A DNA stretch of 64,000 nucleotides from JBBQWR01 sp038210495 (lineage in GTDB: Bacteria; Planctomycetota; Planctomycetia; Pirellulales; DATAWG01), in contig JBBQWR010000014.1 of NCBI GenBank assembly GCA_038210495.1, forward strand, positions 51,030 through 115,029. Reading direction: 5' to 3'. Position numbers and translations under genes: made by a program. Shown here piece by piece: positions 25,027 to 34,463 of this stretch (positions within the stretch are counted from its first letter, which is position 1; each line of letters begins with the position of its first letter). The notes below the pieces were generated by a model. It ran no database searches, was not told the DNA's origin, and worked only from the letters and a program-made list of their open reading frames with translations.

Positions 25027-26039
25027 TAGAGCCAAGTCAACGGAACATTATGCAACCGCGAAACAAATTACGCATCCGAACGGGATTCACGCTGATCGAG
25101 CTTTTGGTCGTCGTGGCGATCATCGGCATGATCACCGCCGTGACCATCCCGGTCATGTCGGCCGCCTCCGACGGTCGCCGAATTCGCGAAGGCGCTCGCC
25201 TATTGAGCACGATGCTGTCCAACGCTCAGGCCAAAGCCCGGGCCAACGGCCGCTCGGCGGGCGTGTGGATCCAACCGATGACCAACAATCCCGGGGCGGC
25301 CATGAATATGTTCATTGCCGAGTCGCCGCCGCCCTATTCGGGAGACACGGCCAATGCGACGGCCACCGTCAGTCTGTCGAGCGGCTTCCCGACAAATGTA
25401 AGTTTTCCTAGCGGCGATTATGGCTGGAATACCGTCAAGCCGGGCGACCTAGTGCGGTTCAATTTCCGGGGTTCGCTATATCAAATTAATCCGTCGGCAT
25501 CCACCAAGGCCGACGGCACGATTTCGACCTCGACGGTCACAATCAACATCGTCAATGCGGCGGGCGGCACTAGCCCGCAATTTCCCACCAACGCCACAAG
25601 TCTAAAGCTGCCGTTTCAGGTTTTTCGCCAACCGATTCGCTCGATGGAAGGCGCGGTATCCTTGGCCGACGGCGCGGCCATCGACATCCAATTCTCGGGC
25701 GATGACACAACGACCTTTCCAATTCCCAGCGGCGCCGACAAGCCGATCATCGTGACCTTCGACAGTTCCGGCACGCTGGAATTCGAGTATATAAACGGCA
25801 TCCCGTCGCGGCCCCTCACGGGCGTGTATTTCCTGGTTGGCAAGATCGAGAACATCACGGTCGGCGCCCAGAAAAGCAATTTGAAGGACCTCGACGCGCG
25901 CTGGGTCGGTGTCACGCGGCAGGCGGGGCTCATCACGACCGCCGAGAATGCATCGATTACTTCCTCCGGCAATTCAACGACCGATATTTACAGCGCCCGG
26001 CGGTTCGTCCGCAGCGCTCAAAGCATGGGAGGGCAGTAG
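25023..26039 (+). CDS. Type II secretion pseudopilin, GspH-like
   Basis: A 338-residue prepilin-type protein. The cleavage site is G21/F22 in RTGFTLIELLVVVAIIGMITAV with E26 at +5. The following SAASDGRRIREGARLLSTMLSNAQAKARANGRSAGVWI is the GspH/FimT pattern, in which the helix is followed by an arginine-containing strand. The ATG overlaps the previous stop; another ATG nine codons later would shorten the leader. It is a probable minor pseudopilin near the tip. Confidence 0.85.
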   Translation: MIEPSQRNIMQPRNKLRIRTGFTLIELLVVVAIIGMITAVTIPVMSAASDGRRIREGARLLSTMLSNAQAKARANGRSAGVWIQPMTNNPGAAMNMFIAESPPPYSGDTANATATVSLSSGFPTNVSFPSGDYGWNTVKPGDLVRFNFRGSLYQINPSASTKADGTISTSTVTINIVNAAGGTSPQFPTNATSLKLPFQVFRQPIRSMEGAVSLADGAAIDIQFSGDDTTTFPIPSGADKPIIVTFDSSGTLEFEYINGIPSRPLTGVYFLVGKIENITVGAQKSNLKDLDARWVGVTRQAGLITTAENASITSSGNSTTDIYSARRFVRSAQSMGGQ

Positions 26040-26040
26040 C

Positions 26041-27264
26041 ATGCATCGGAAAGCGAAACTAAGTAGCGCAAACTTAACGGCTCCTGGGTGGCCGGGGCTG
26101 GACCGAAGGGAAGCCCCGGTGGCCCGCCACGGCCTAACGCTTCTGGAAGTCCTGATCTCGATCTTCGTCCTGGCCGTCGGCCTCTTGAGCGTAGCCTCGC
26201 TCCTGCCCGTCGCCAGCTTCCAAGCCCAGCGCGCCCTCGTCAACGACCGCAAAGCCATCGTCGGCCAAAGCGCCATCCGAGAAATCAAAGCCCGAGGCTT
26301 CCTGCGGCCGGAATTGTGGGTGAACACCGCGGGGGGACCACTCGTTATAGATGCTTGGGGAACGCTCAACGTTACCGGTATTTTCGGTGCCAAATGGTTT
26401 CGGCCGGTCGCGATTGATCCACTGATGGTGGCGGCTGGCGCCAAGTACACGTTCACGGCTCCTCCTTTCGCGACCACGATGGCTCGGGCCACATTAGCTA
26501 CGTTTGGCGCCGTGAATTCCGCCTCGAGTTATGCCGCGGCCGATCAAGCCTGCGTATCGCAAGATGATCTCGTGTTCGATTTACCTAGTAACGCCGATGC
26601 ACCGCCGACCGGCGGCTTCAGCGGTCCCGTAAATGGGAGCGGTATTGTGACGCCGATAAAACGGCGATCCGAAGGACGATACTCGTGGATGATCACGCTA
26701 TCGCCGGCCTATGGAGATTTGATAAAGAACGATTCGCGGGCTCTGCTGATCATGTCGGTTGTCGTGTTCAAGGATCGAGCGTTCAACGTAATGCCGACAG
26801 TCCCCATCAAAGATCCCGTTTCGGGAACAATCCTAAAACCGGCTCCCGAGCGGGCCGTCAAAGTAACTTTTAATGGTTCGACGATATCGGGCGGAGACAT
26901 CACGATCACCGACGCAGCTGCCGCCAATCTCAATGTGAATGTCGGCGATTGGATCATGCTCGGCTGCACCGTCACGGACATGATGGCGAGTGCGACACAA
27001 TCGACGGGCGTGGGGCGGCCGGCCTACCGCTGGTATCGCGTTGTTACCGCGGCGCCTGCGGCCCAAGTCAGTGCAAACTCGTGGAAAAGAAATATTACCA
27101 TCGCAGGTCCGGATCTCAATGTGGCGACGCTGCTCAACAATAATCCCGGTACGAATGCCACAGTATTTATCTACGAAGGCGCGGTTGCGGTGTACGAACG
27201 AGCCGTGCATTTGGAGGGACCGTCGATGTGGACTCCGCCAAACATGCAGAACAATTTGTATTAA
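26041..27264 (+). CDS. Type II secretion pseudopilin, GspI/PilV-like
   Basis: A 407-residue prepilin-type protein. I start at the ATG after GGAGGGC (eight-base spacing); a longer open frame reaches back into the previous gene but has no signal. The leader is 31 residues and the cleavage site is G31/L32 in RHGLTLLEVLISIFVLAVGLLSVASLLPVASFQAQRA with E36 at +5, a pattern seen in GspI/PilV minor pilins. Its start is one base after the preceding stop, so it is in the same transcript. The C-terminal two thirds are Ala/Thr/Val-rich beta-type sequence without a recognised domain and look less GC-rich than the start. Confidence 0.83.
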   Translation: MHRKAKLSSANLTAPGWPGLDRREAPVARHGLTLLEVLISIFVLAVGLLSVASLLPVASFQAQRALVNDRKAIVGQSAIREIKARGFLRPELWVNTAGGPLVIDAWGTLNVTGIFGAKWFRPVAIDPLMVAAGAKYTFTAPPFATTMARATLATFGAVNSASSYAAADQACVSQDDLVFDLPSNADAPPTGGFSGPVNGSGIVTPIKRRSEGRYSWMITLSPAYGDLIKNDSRALLIMSVVVFKDRAFNVMPTVPIKDPVSGTILKPAPERAVKVTFNGSTISGGDITITDAAAANLNVNVGDWIMLGCTVTDMMASATQSTGVGRPAYRWYRVVTAAPAAQVSANSWKRNITIAGPDLNVATLLNNNPGTNATVFIYEGAVAVYERAVHLEGPSMWTPPNMQNNLY

Positions 27265-27440
27265 TATCGAATCCTTCGTCGGCCTTCTTCCGAGCCATGG
27301 CGGCGAGGAGTGACGATTATTCGGCGACGTCGGATTTCCCGACGAACGCGATATTCACGACACGACATCCAACAAAACGATCAGACACCGTAGGTAGTCG
27401 CAGGCAAGACGACGACCTTTGCAAAAAATGGACATAACCC

Positions 27441-30400
27441 ATGACGATCGATCGATACTCTTCTTGTGAGAAAAGCCTACTGAAACGCCAGCGGGCAAGG
27501 CGAAAGCGCAAAGGCGTAATTCTGCTCGTCGTGCTCAGTATCCTGGTTCTGTTCGTGCTGATGACGGTTACGTTCGTGCTCGTGGCCACCAAAGAGTTGG
27601 GGGCAACCAAGGAGGTGATCCGTAACGAGCGGTCCGGCGATTCGCCGAAAGATGTTTTGGACGCGATCGCGCTGACGCTGTTTCGCGATACCAACGACAT
27701 GCATAGTCCCTTCCGGTCTTGCAGTTTGTTGGAGGGGATTTATGGCGCCTCCAGTTTCCGCGGCACGATCGGCTCGGCCGCTCAGCCATTGGGCGGCGGC
27801 CAGATGATTTCGTTTACCGTTCTGGACAACTCCGGGGCTCAGCCGAGCCCGGCGGCGTTCGTTTCCGGAACATGGACCTATCTTCCTGGATTCGGCAAGG
27901 CGCCGGTCAATTACTATCGCGGCTGCGTGCTGACGATGATTACCGGCAAACTGGTCGGGTGCAGCACGCGGATCGTGGCGTCGACGCCGACATCGCTCAC
28001 GGTAATGCAATTCCAGCCCGATACGACCGATGGTTCCGGCAATGTTCCCCCGCCGGAATTCAATTCTCCTAACGGTTTTAGCGCGGCGTTCGTCGTCAAT
28101 GCGCCGGCTTATAGCGGCATGGGGCGCGGTTATACAACCGACATGAGCAAACCGGCCTGCGGCGCGCTCGATCCGAATGGCTGGGAGTATGCGCTGCTGC
28201 CAAACCCGGCTTTCTTTCAAGCCAACGGCGCCTACACCGATCCGGCCGGACCGGGCGGCGACAATCCGGATTACACGGCCTGCGATTACAACAGCATTTA
28301 TCTGGCCACGGTGGGGTTCGATGCGACCGGGAAATTGACGGTCATCCCGTCGTTTCATCGCCCTGACCTGACAGCTTACTGGTTGAAAAAGGCTGGCCCC
28401 TCAGACGATCTGGCTCGCAAGATTCTCTTTCGTCCGTATGGAGTCGATCACCCGGTCTTTGCTCAAAGCACCAATCCCAACTTTAACGCCACGACGTTCA
28501 ACACCACCTACGATGTCGACAACCTTGGCCTCGGAACGCCGGATAGCATTTGGATCGATCCGGGGTATCCAGTGATGACGTCGCGCGATGGCAAGACCTA
28601 TAAAGTTCTCGTCGCGCCGCTGATTTTGGATATGGACGGCCGGCTGAACTTGAACGCCGCTGGGAGTTACACGCAGGCCGATACTAATTTTCAGCCGCAG
28701 TTCTCCGGGCCGCTCGCCGGCAGCGCCGCCGCGAACCAGACCGTCACGCTGCCGACCGGCATGGGAACCGGCCCCGCCGAGGTCAATCCCGTGCAGTCGC
28801 AATTGCTCAGCCAGACCGATTTTCAAGCCATTCTCAAAGGCAATGGCAACTATCAAGGCCGGCACGGCACGGGCTCGGCGCCGATCGCCAATCGGCCGCT
28901 CACCACGCTCCGGTTTTTCGATCATCCCCCCAGCGATTATCGCATCGCTCCGGCGACATCTTATGGCTCTCCGCCGGATTTAAAGGGCCGCCACGCGGTC
29001 GGCGTCGATCTCCGCGGTCAGCCGATGTTTCTGGTCCCGAACAACAACTACAACTACTTTTGGCAGGGAGAGGTTTTCGGCAGCGACAACATCGATAACC
29101 CTTACGGCATCGATTTAGGATTACGCGTCCCCCGGCCGGGCCGGCAGGTGCCGCAGGGGCTCGACAATCCATTCACGGTCGCCGAACTCGAACGCGTCCT
29201 GCGGCAGTACGACTCCGACGCGCCGTCAATGCCCGTGCGGCTTTACAACTTGATCAACAATTCGTTGACATCGAATCCATCGCTCGCGCTCAAGCTGACG
29301 GTCGAAAGCTGGGACGTCGCGAACCCCAGTCTCGCGGTCTCCAAAGAGCTACGGTCCAGCATGCCCGCGGCCAGCCCGACGGCGCTGAATTTTATCGATT
29401 TGATCAAGGCGAAGCTGTCCAAGACAGGCGTGACCTCCGCCAACGTGCCGAACGAGCTGGTGAACATCCTGCCGCCGGAGGTCTTTGCCGGCCAAAAGAT
29501 GGACATCAATCGCCCGCTGGGCAATGGCCGCAACAACCGCGCGCCGGCCAATATTACGGGCAGCATCAACGCGCCCTATCCGCCGATTCCTGTCACGGCC
29601 AATAGCGACCACGGTATCGTCGACGAAGTGCTCGATGGTGGAAACGAGGCTATTGTCGGCGATGTCGCTCAGCAAGCGCCGCCCGCTCCGCTTGCGTTCT
29701 GGCCATCCGCATATCTTCCTCCGGGCGGGCAGTTTCAAACTCATAAACAATTTGTTCAGTTCAATCTCACCAACGGCCCCGGCGCTAGTGATCCGCTCAT
29801 CGCCAACAACAGCATACCAACCGGCTGGAAGCAGCGGCAGCTTATGGCCCGGTATCTGTACGTGATGATGATGGCGTTTTCCGATCCGACCTATACCAAG
29901 TGGTTTGACTCCACGAAGGACCCGCAAGCCGCGGCCCATGCCCAAGAGCTTACCTCTCGTCGCATCGCACAATGGGCGATCAATGCGGTTTGCTACCGCG
30001 ATTCGACTTCCGCGATGATTCCGTTCGTTTACCACTCTCAAATTTTTCAGAACAGCTACACGGGCTGGCAGGTCAACGGCGATCCGGGCGACTCGAACCA
30101 ATCGAAATCAATCTCCGATTGGCGTGTCGTCTGGGGCTGCAAACCGCCGGACCTATTGCTGACCGAGAGCCTCGCGTTCCACGATTTGCGCGTTGCCGAT
30201 ACGGACCAAGATGATGGGAAAAAGAAGAAGGTTGGTGATTCCGATCCAGCCATGAGAGACCCCGACTATGACCAAACTCGTGTTCCACAGGGTTCGCTAT
30301 TTATTGAGCTCTATTCCTGCCGCAACCCAAATAACCCGATCGCCCCAGGCGACCTTTATTCGCTAACAACTGATCCAAAGACCAATCAACCCACCTGGAT

Positions 30401-32741
30401 GCTTGACCTGGGTCGAATGGGAGCTGACGGGGTTAATCCGGTCTGGCGAATGGCCATTAGCAAGAGCAAGGGACAAAATCCCCAGGCCGACATGGTCACA
30501 CAATTACAAAGCAATCCCGAGACGGTTTGTGCAGTCAGTAGTCCCAACGATACTGGCCTCGCTGTTCCGCCGATTGCGATTTCAGAAAATATGTTCGATA
30601 ACGCTCAGGTTGCAAACATTGAGAGACTCATTTGGCTCGGCGATGCACCTCCGCCTGCTGGGAAGCGGGATGCTGTTTTCTACAACCGCAACAAGTCGAT
30701 TGGAAATAAATTAAACTGTTACATGTCGCTGGGCGGATACGCCTTAGTTGGCCCACGCGCCGATACCTATATTGGCTCATTGAAACCAAACGGCACTATG
30801 TTCGGCAAGCACGCCACCCAGGCGATCATCATCAATCCAACCGCTGATCCGCCGACGACAGGCAATTCCGCGGTCGCGTCAGCCGGAACGGATTTGAATA
30901 ATTCGCCAGTTAATGCGAAGCCGACCCTCGGCGTTATTGTGGCAGCCGAATCGCCAACTACGTGGACGAAACACCCGCAGGGAATTGGCGTAAGTGTGTC
31001 CGAGCCGCTGCCGAGCAATCCCGCGGGGTATTATCCTGAGCCGCTAGTAAACAACCCGGATAATTTGAAAGACTCCGCGACAAACGCTGCGATTATTGAT
31101 ACTTACGGCGATCCACAGGCAATGCCGGCTACGCCGACGCCCTTAGATAAACCGCTGGAAACCAGTCCACGTGCGCAGTTGCCGAATTGCCCATTGATAA
31201 CCGATGGAATAAATAAGACCGGCAGCGTACAGTCGTACAGAACTGTGTTCTTGCAACGGCTAGCAGATCCGACGTTGCCGTTCGACCCGTTGAGAAATCC
31301 CTACGTTACCGTAGATTGGATGCCGATCGACATTACCGTTTTCAATGGCGAGGAAGCACCTGACGCAAATAGTAACCCACCAATGGGTGTTCAAAGTGGC
31401 AACCCAGACGACCAAGCCGCTGTAAATCCTCAAGTGAAATTCTACAGCCGGCAGCGCGGCGGGAGTGATAAGAACAACCCTCCAACGCCAAAGACTTACA
31501 ATGTCTGGACTCCAGTTAATCAGGGCGATGCATTTCCAATAAAAGTGAATCTACCAACGGGAGATGGCAATTTTCCGTACCAAGCGGGAAATACGCTGGG
31601 ATACCTGAACCTTAACTACGGTCCCGGCCGCGACAACCTCATGAGCCCGCCGCAATACCTCGGCGATCCGCCCACGCCGTTCCCCTGGATCACTTGGAAC
31701 GCTCGGCCGTACATCAGCGCCGCGGAATTGTTGCTCGTGCCGGCCAGCAGTCCCGATCGATTGCTGGTCGAGTTCGCCTCCCTTGAGACTCCCTCGCCGA
31801 CGACCGCCGCGGTTACCGGCTATCAACCTTACGATCCAGCGCAGCCGAATGTCCGTGGGCCGTTCCCCTATCTGCTCAATTTCTTCAATTCCTCGGATAC
31901 GACGTATGCGACTGGCCAAGCGTCGAACTACTACCGAATCTTCGACTACGTGCAAGTTCCGTCGAAATTCATCGGCACGGAAACGATCCTCAATCCGTCG
32001 GTGTTCTCGACGACCAGCCAGCCAGTGTCCGGCGTGCCGCTCATGCCGCCGTTCAACACGATCTCCAACTATCGCGACCCGGGCCGAATCAATATCAACA
32101 CCGTGGGAAGCCAGGAGGTTTGGAACGCACTACTGAATCAGAACAACAACAGCCCTAAGCCATCGTATTCCGACTGGGTCGATAGCCGCCGCGGCGATGG
32201 CGCGGGAGGCGGCGTGCTGACCACCGCCAACACGAGTTTGCCCACCTCGTTCGCCAATCCGCTCCGCTCGGCCTCGAGCGCCGATCTCGTGCCGCTCGCG
32301 TCGATGCTCAGCACGGGCGCCACGCTGAGGCGCGGCGTCGACGTTACGCTGCTGCGGCCCCGGCCGGGCGCCGGTAGCTCGCTGCCGCTGTTCATGAATT
32401 CGGCGATGGACGGCAGTGACAAGCCGTATATCGACGCGGCCCGAAATCCGTATTTCGCCTATCAAACTTTGCAGCGAATCGACAACAACGTGACCGGGCG
32501 GTCGAACGTGTTTGCCGTCTGGCTGACGATCGGCTACTTCGAAGTGATCCCGAACCAGCCCGGCATCGACAAAGGACATCCCGACGGTTACCAGCTCGGC
32601 GCCGAGCTCGGCAGCGACACGGGAACCATCGAACGCCACCGGGCGTTTTATATGTTCGACCGATCGATTCCCGTCGCGTACGAACGGGGCATGAATCACA
32701 ACGTGAATCGAGCGATCTTGCTGAAGCGGTTTATCGAGTAG
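27441..32741 (+). CDS. Giant GspK-like minor pseudopilin (1766 residues)
   Basis: The N-terminus (KRQRARRKRKGVILLVVLSILVLFVLMTVTFVLVATKELGATKE) is a type III signal with cleavage predicted at G25/V26. Position +5 is valine (V30), not glutamate; absence of Glu+5 is the hallmark of GspK-type tip pseudopilins. Ordinary GspK proteins are about 320 residues; this one is more than five times longer. The rest is Pro/Asn/Asp/Ser-rich, without recognised domains or cysteine pattern, and contains GspK-reminiscent phrases near the C-terminus (NYRDPGRININTVGSQEVWNALL, like the helix-hairpin ININ motif). It follows four pseudopilins in the same direction with a 176-base gap. The segment from about 30200 to 31600 is clearly lower in GC. 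It could be a tip protein or an adhesin-like pseudopilin. Confidence 0.82.
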   Translation: MTIDRYSSCEKSLLKRQRARRKRKGVILLVVLSILVLFVLMTVTFVLVATKELGATKEVIRNERSGDSPKDVLDAIALTLFRDTNDMHSPFRSCSLLEGIYGASSFRGTIGSAAQPLGGGQMISFTVLDNSGAQPSPAAFVSGTWTYLPGFGKAPVNYYRGCVLTMITGKLVGCSTRIVASTPTSLTVMQFQPDTTDGSGNVPPPEFNSPNGFSAAFVVNAPAYSGMGRGYTTDMSKPACGALDPNGWEYALLPNPAFFQANGAYTDPAGPGGDNPDYTACDYNSIYLATVGFDATGKLTVIPSFHRPDLTAYWLKKAGPSDDLARKILFRPYGVDHPVFAQSTNPNFNATTFNTTYDVDNLGLGTPDSIWIDPGYPVMTSRDGKTYKVLVAPLILDMDGRLNLNAAGSYTQADTNFQPQFSGPLAGSAAANQTVTLPTGMGTGPAEVNPVQSQLLSQTDFQAILKGNGNYQGRHGTGSAPIANRPLTTLRFFDHPPSDYRIAPATSYGSPPDLKGRHAVGVDLRGQPMFLVPNNNYNYFWQGEVFGSDNIDNPYGIDLGLRVPRPGRQVPQGLDNPFTVAELERVLRQYDSDAPSMPVRLYNLINNSLTSNPSLALKLTVESWDVANPSLAVSKELRSSMPAASPTALNFIDLIKAKLSKTGVTSANVPNELVNILPPEVFAGQKMDINRPLGNGRNNRAPANITGSINAPYPPIPVTANSDHGIVDEVLDGGNEAIVGDVAQQAPPAPLAFWPSAYLPPGGQFQTHKQFVQFNLTNGPGASDPLIANNSIPTGWKQRQLMARYLYVMMMAFSDPTYTKWFDSTKDPQAAAHAQELTSRRIAQWAINAVCYRDSTSAMIPFVYHSQIFQNSYTGWQVNGDPGDSNQSKSISDWRVVWGCKPPDLLLTESLAFHDLRVADTDQDDGKKKKVGDSDPAMRDPDYDQTRVPQGSLFIELYSCRNPNNPIAPGDLYSLTTDPKTNQPTWMLDLGRMGADGVNPVWRMAISKSKGQNPQADMVTQLQSNPETVCAVSSPNDTGLAVPPIAISENMFDNAQVANIERLIWLGDAPPPAGKRDAVFYNRNKSIGNKLNCYMSLGGYALVGPRADTYIGSLKPNGTMFGKHATQAIIINPTADPPTTGNSAVASAGTDLNNSPVNAKPTLGVIVAAESPTTWTKHPQGIGVSVSEPLPSNPAGYYPEPLVNNPDNLKDSATNAAIIDTYGDPQAMPATPTPLDKPLETSPRAQLPNCPLITDGINKTGSVQSYRTVFLQRLADPTLPFDPLRNPYVTVDWMPIDITVFNGEEAPDANSNPPMGVQSGNPDDQAAVNPQVKFYSRQRGGSDKNNPPTPKTYNVWTPVNQGDAFPIKVNLPTGDGNFPYQAGNTLGYLNLNYGPGRDNLMSPPQYLGDPPTPFPWITWNARPYISAAELLLVPASSPDRLLVEFASLETPSPTTAAVTGYQPYDPAQPNVRGPFPYLLNFFNSSDTTYATGQASNYYRIFDYVQVPSKFIGTETILNPSVFSTTSQPVSGVPLMPPFNTISNYRDPGRININTVGSQEVWNALLNQNNNSPKPSYSDWVDSRRGDGAGGGVLTTANTSLPTSFANPLRSASSADLVPLASMLSTGATLRRGVDVTLLRPRPGAGSSLPLFMNSAMDGSDKPYIDAARNPYFAYQTLQRIDNNVTGRSNVFAVWLTIGYFEVIPNQPGIDKGHPDGYQLGAELGSDTGTIERHRAFYMFDRSIPVAYERGMNHNVNRAILLKRFIE

Positions 32742-32972
32742 GGCGACGCGCCATATCAGCCCGAAGCGTCAGCGAGGACGCGTGGTCGTTGCCGAGGCTT
32801 GCCGCATTTCAGAACATTTCCTCACTGACGTATCGGGTTGGTATCTGACAACCGGGGCTTCGGCGAGGCGCCTCCAGCCCTGGACACCCGAAACATCCGG
32901 CCGCCCGAAACGTTGGGCATGCTGACCCATCAATCGATGATTACCGTAGCCTGGGCGACTGATCACCGTTGT

Positions 32973-34427
32973 CTAGCCGACAATGCCCGTGACAACTTTG
33001 CCGAAGACGTCGGTTAGCCGCATGTCGCGGCCGCCGAAGCGGTAGGTCAGACGCTTGTGATCGAGGCCCAAGAGGTGCAGCATCGTGGCGTGCAGATCGT
33101 GGACGTTGACTTTGTTCTCGATCGCCTTGTATCCATATTCGTCGGTGGCGCCGTAGGTCGTTCCACTGCGGACGCCGCCGCCGGCGAGCCAGATCGAGAA
33201 GCCGAACGGATTGTGATCCCGGCCGTCAGTCCCTTGCGCGAACGGAGTGCGGCCGAATTCGCCCGACCAGACCACCAACGTCGAATCCAAGAGCCCTCGG
33301 CTCTTGAGATCGGTCAGCAGGCCGGCAATGGGCCGATCGACGGCCAAGGCGTTTTGCGCATGACCCGCCTTGAGGCCGCCGTGCTGATCCCAGCGATCGT
33401 TGCCTCCGATTGCGGGACAGGTCAGCTCGACAAATCGCACGCCGCGCTCGATCAACCGCCGGGCGAGCAAGCACTCCCGGGCAAACGTGGCGGTCGGAGC
33501 GAACTTCGCGTGTAGCCCATACAGCGCCTCGGTGGCGGCCGTTTCGCCGCTCAAGTCCGTCAATTCGGGGACGGCCATCTGCATCCGAAACGCTAGCTCA
33601 TAATTGGCGATGGCCGACTCGACCGCATCGACGTGCCCGATGCGGTCGAGCGAATGCCGGTCGAGCTTGCGCATCAGAGCGAGCTTGTTTTGCTGGAGTC
33701 GCGGCTGCGATTCGGTCGGATTGATGTTGGCGACCGGCGGCGACTGCGGCTTGAAGATCGAGGCTTGATACGTGGCCGGCAGAAATCCGCTGCTGAAATT
33801 ATCCGACCCGCCGGGGGGAATCAGGCCGCCGTTGAGCACGACGAACCCGGGCAAGTTATCACATTCGCTGCCCAAGCCATAAGTGGCCCAGGCGCCCATG
33901 CTGGGCCGGCCAAGCTGCCCGTGGCCGGTGTGCAGAAAACAGTTCGCCGTGGTGTGCTCGGGAAAATCGGAGACCATCGAGCGGACGACAACCAGATCGT
34001 CGGCACGGGCGCCGACGAGCGGAAATAGCGCGCTGACGGGCGTGCCGCACTGTCCCCGCGGCGTAAACGCCCAGGGGCTGGCGAGCGTCGCGCCGTGGCT
34101 GTTGAACTGCGTCGGCTCCATCTTCATCTTGAAGGGCTGGCCGTTTTCCTTCGCCAACCGCGGCTTCGGATCGAACGTGTCGACGTGCGACGGCCCACCG
34201 TCCATGTACAGGAAGATGACGTTTTTGGCCTTGGCCGAAAAATGCGGCGGACGCGAGGCGAACGGAATGGCCGCGGGCGCCGGATGGGCGGCGATGAGCT
34301 CCGCGCCGAACGAGCGCTCGCAGGCCAGGGCGGCCAGCGCCACGGCGCCGAAACCGCCGGCGCACTTGGCGAGCATCTCCCGGCGTGAGAGCGGCTGCGG
34401 TGCAAAGTTGCGGCAATGGTGCGTCAT
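32973..34427 (-). CDS. Tat-exported DUF1501 protein
   Basis: A 484-residue protein of the DUF1501 family, distantly related in fold to alkaline phosphatases and sulfatases; no activity is established. The N-terminus has a twin-arginine motif (PLSRREMLAKCAGGFGAVALAALA). Family blocks are present: VIFLYMDGGPSHVDTFDPKP, DDLVVVRSMVSDFPEHTTANCFLHTG, LPGFVVLNGGLIPPGG, and the C-terminal WSGEFGRTPFAQGTDGRDHNPFGFSIWLAGGGV. DUF1501 genes nearly always pair with DUF1549/DUF1553 genes, and here one lies 36 bases ahead on the same strand. Last gene of a minus-strand cluster. Confidence 0.93.
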   Translation of the reverse strand: MTHHCRNFAPQPLSRREMLAKCAGGFGAVALAALACERSFGAELIAAHPAPAAIPFASRPPHFSAKAKNVIFLYMDGGPSHVDTFDPKPRLAKENGQPFKMKMEPTQFNSHGATLASPWAFTPRGQCGTPVSALFPLVGARADDLVVVRSMVSDFPEHTTANCFLHTGHGQLGRPSMGAWATYGLGSECDNLPGFVVLNGGLIPPGGSDNFSSGFLPATYQASIFKPQSPPVANINPTESQPRLQQNKLALMRKLDRHSLDRIGHVDAVESAIANYELAFRMQMAVPELTDLSGETAATEALYGLHAKFAPTATFARECLLARRLIERGVRFVELTCPAIGGNDRWDQHGGLKAGHAQNALAVDRPIAGLLTDLKSRGLLDSTLVVWSGEFGRTPFAQGTDGRDHNPFGFSIWLAGGGVRSGTTYGATDEYGYKAIENKVNVHDLHATMLHLLGLDHKRLTYRFGGRDMRLTDVFGKVVTGIVG

Positions 34428-34463
34428 GAAAAATTCGCGAAGGATCGAGCGGCGTCGCGGGCG

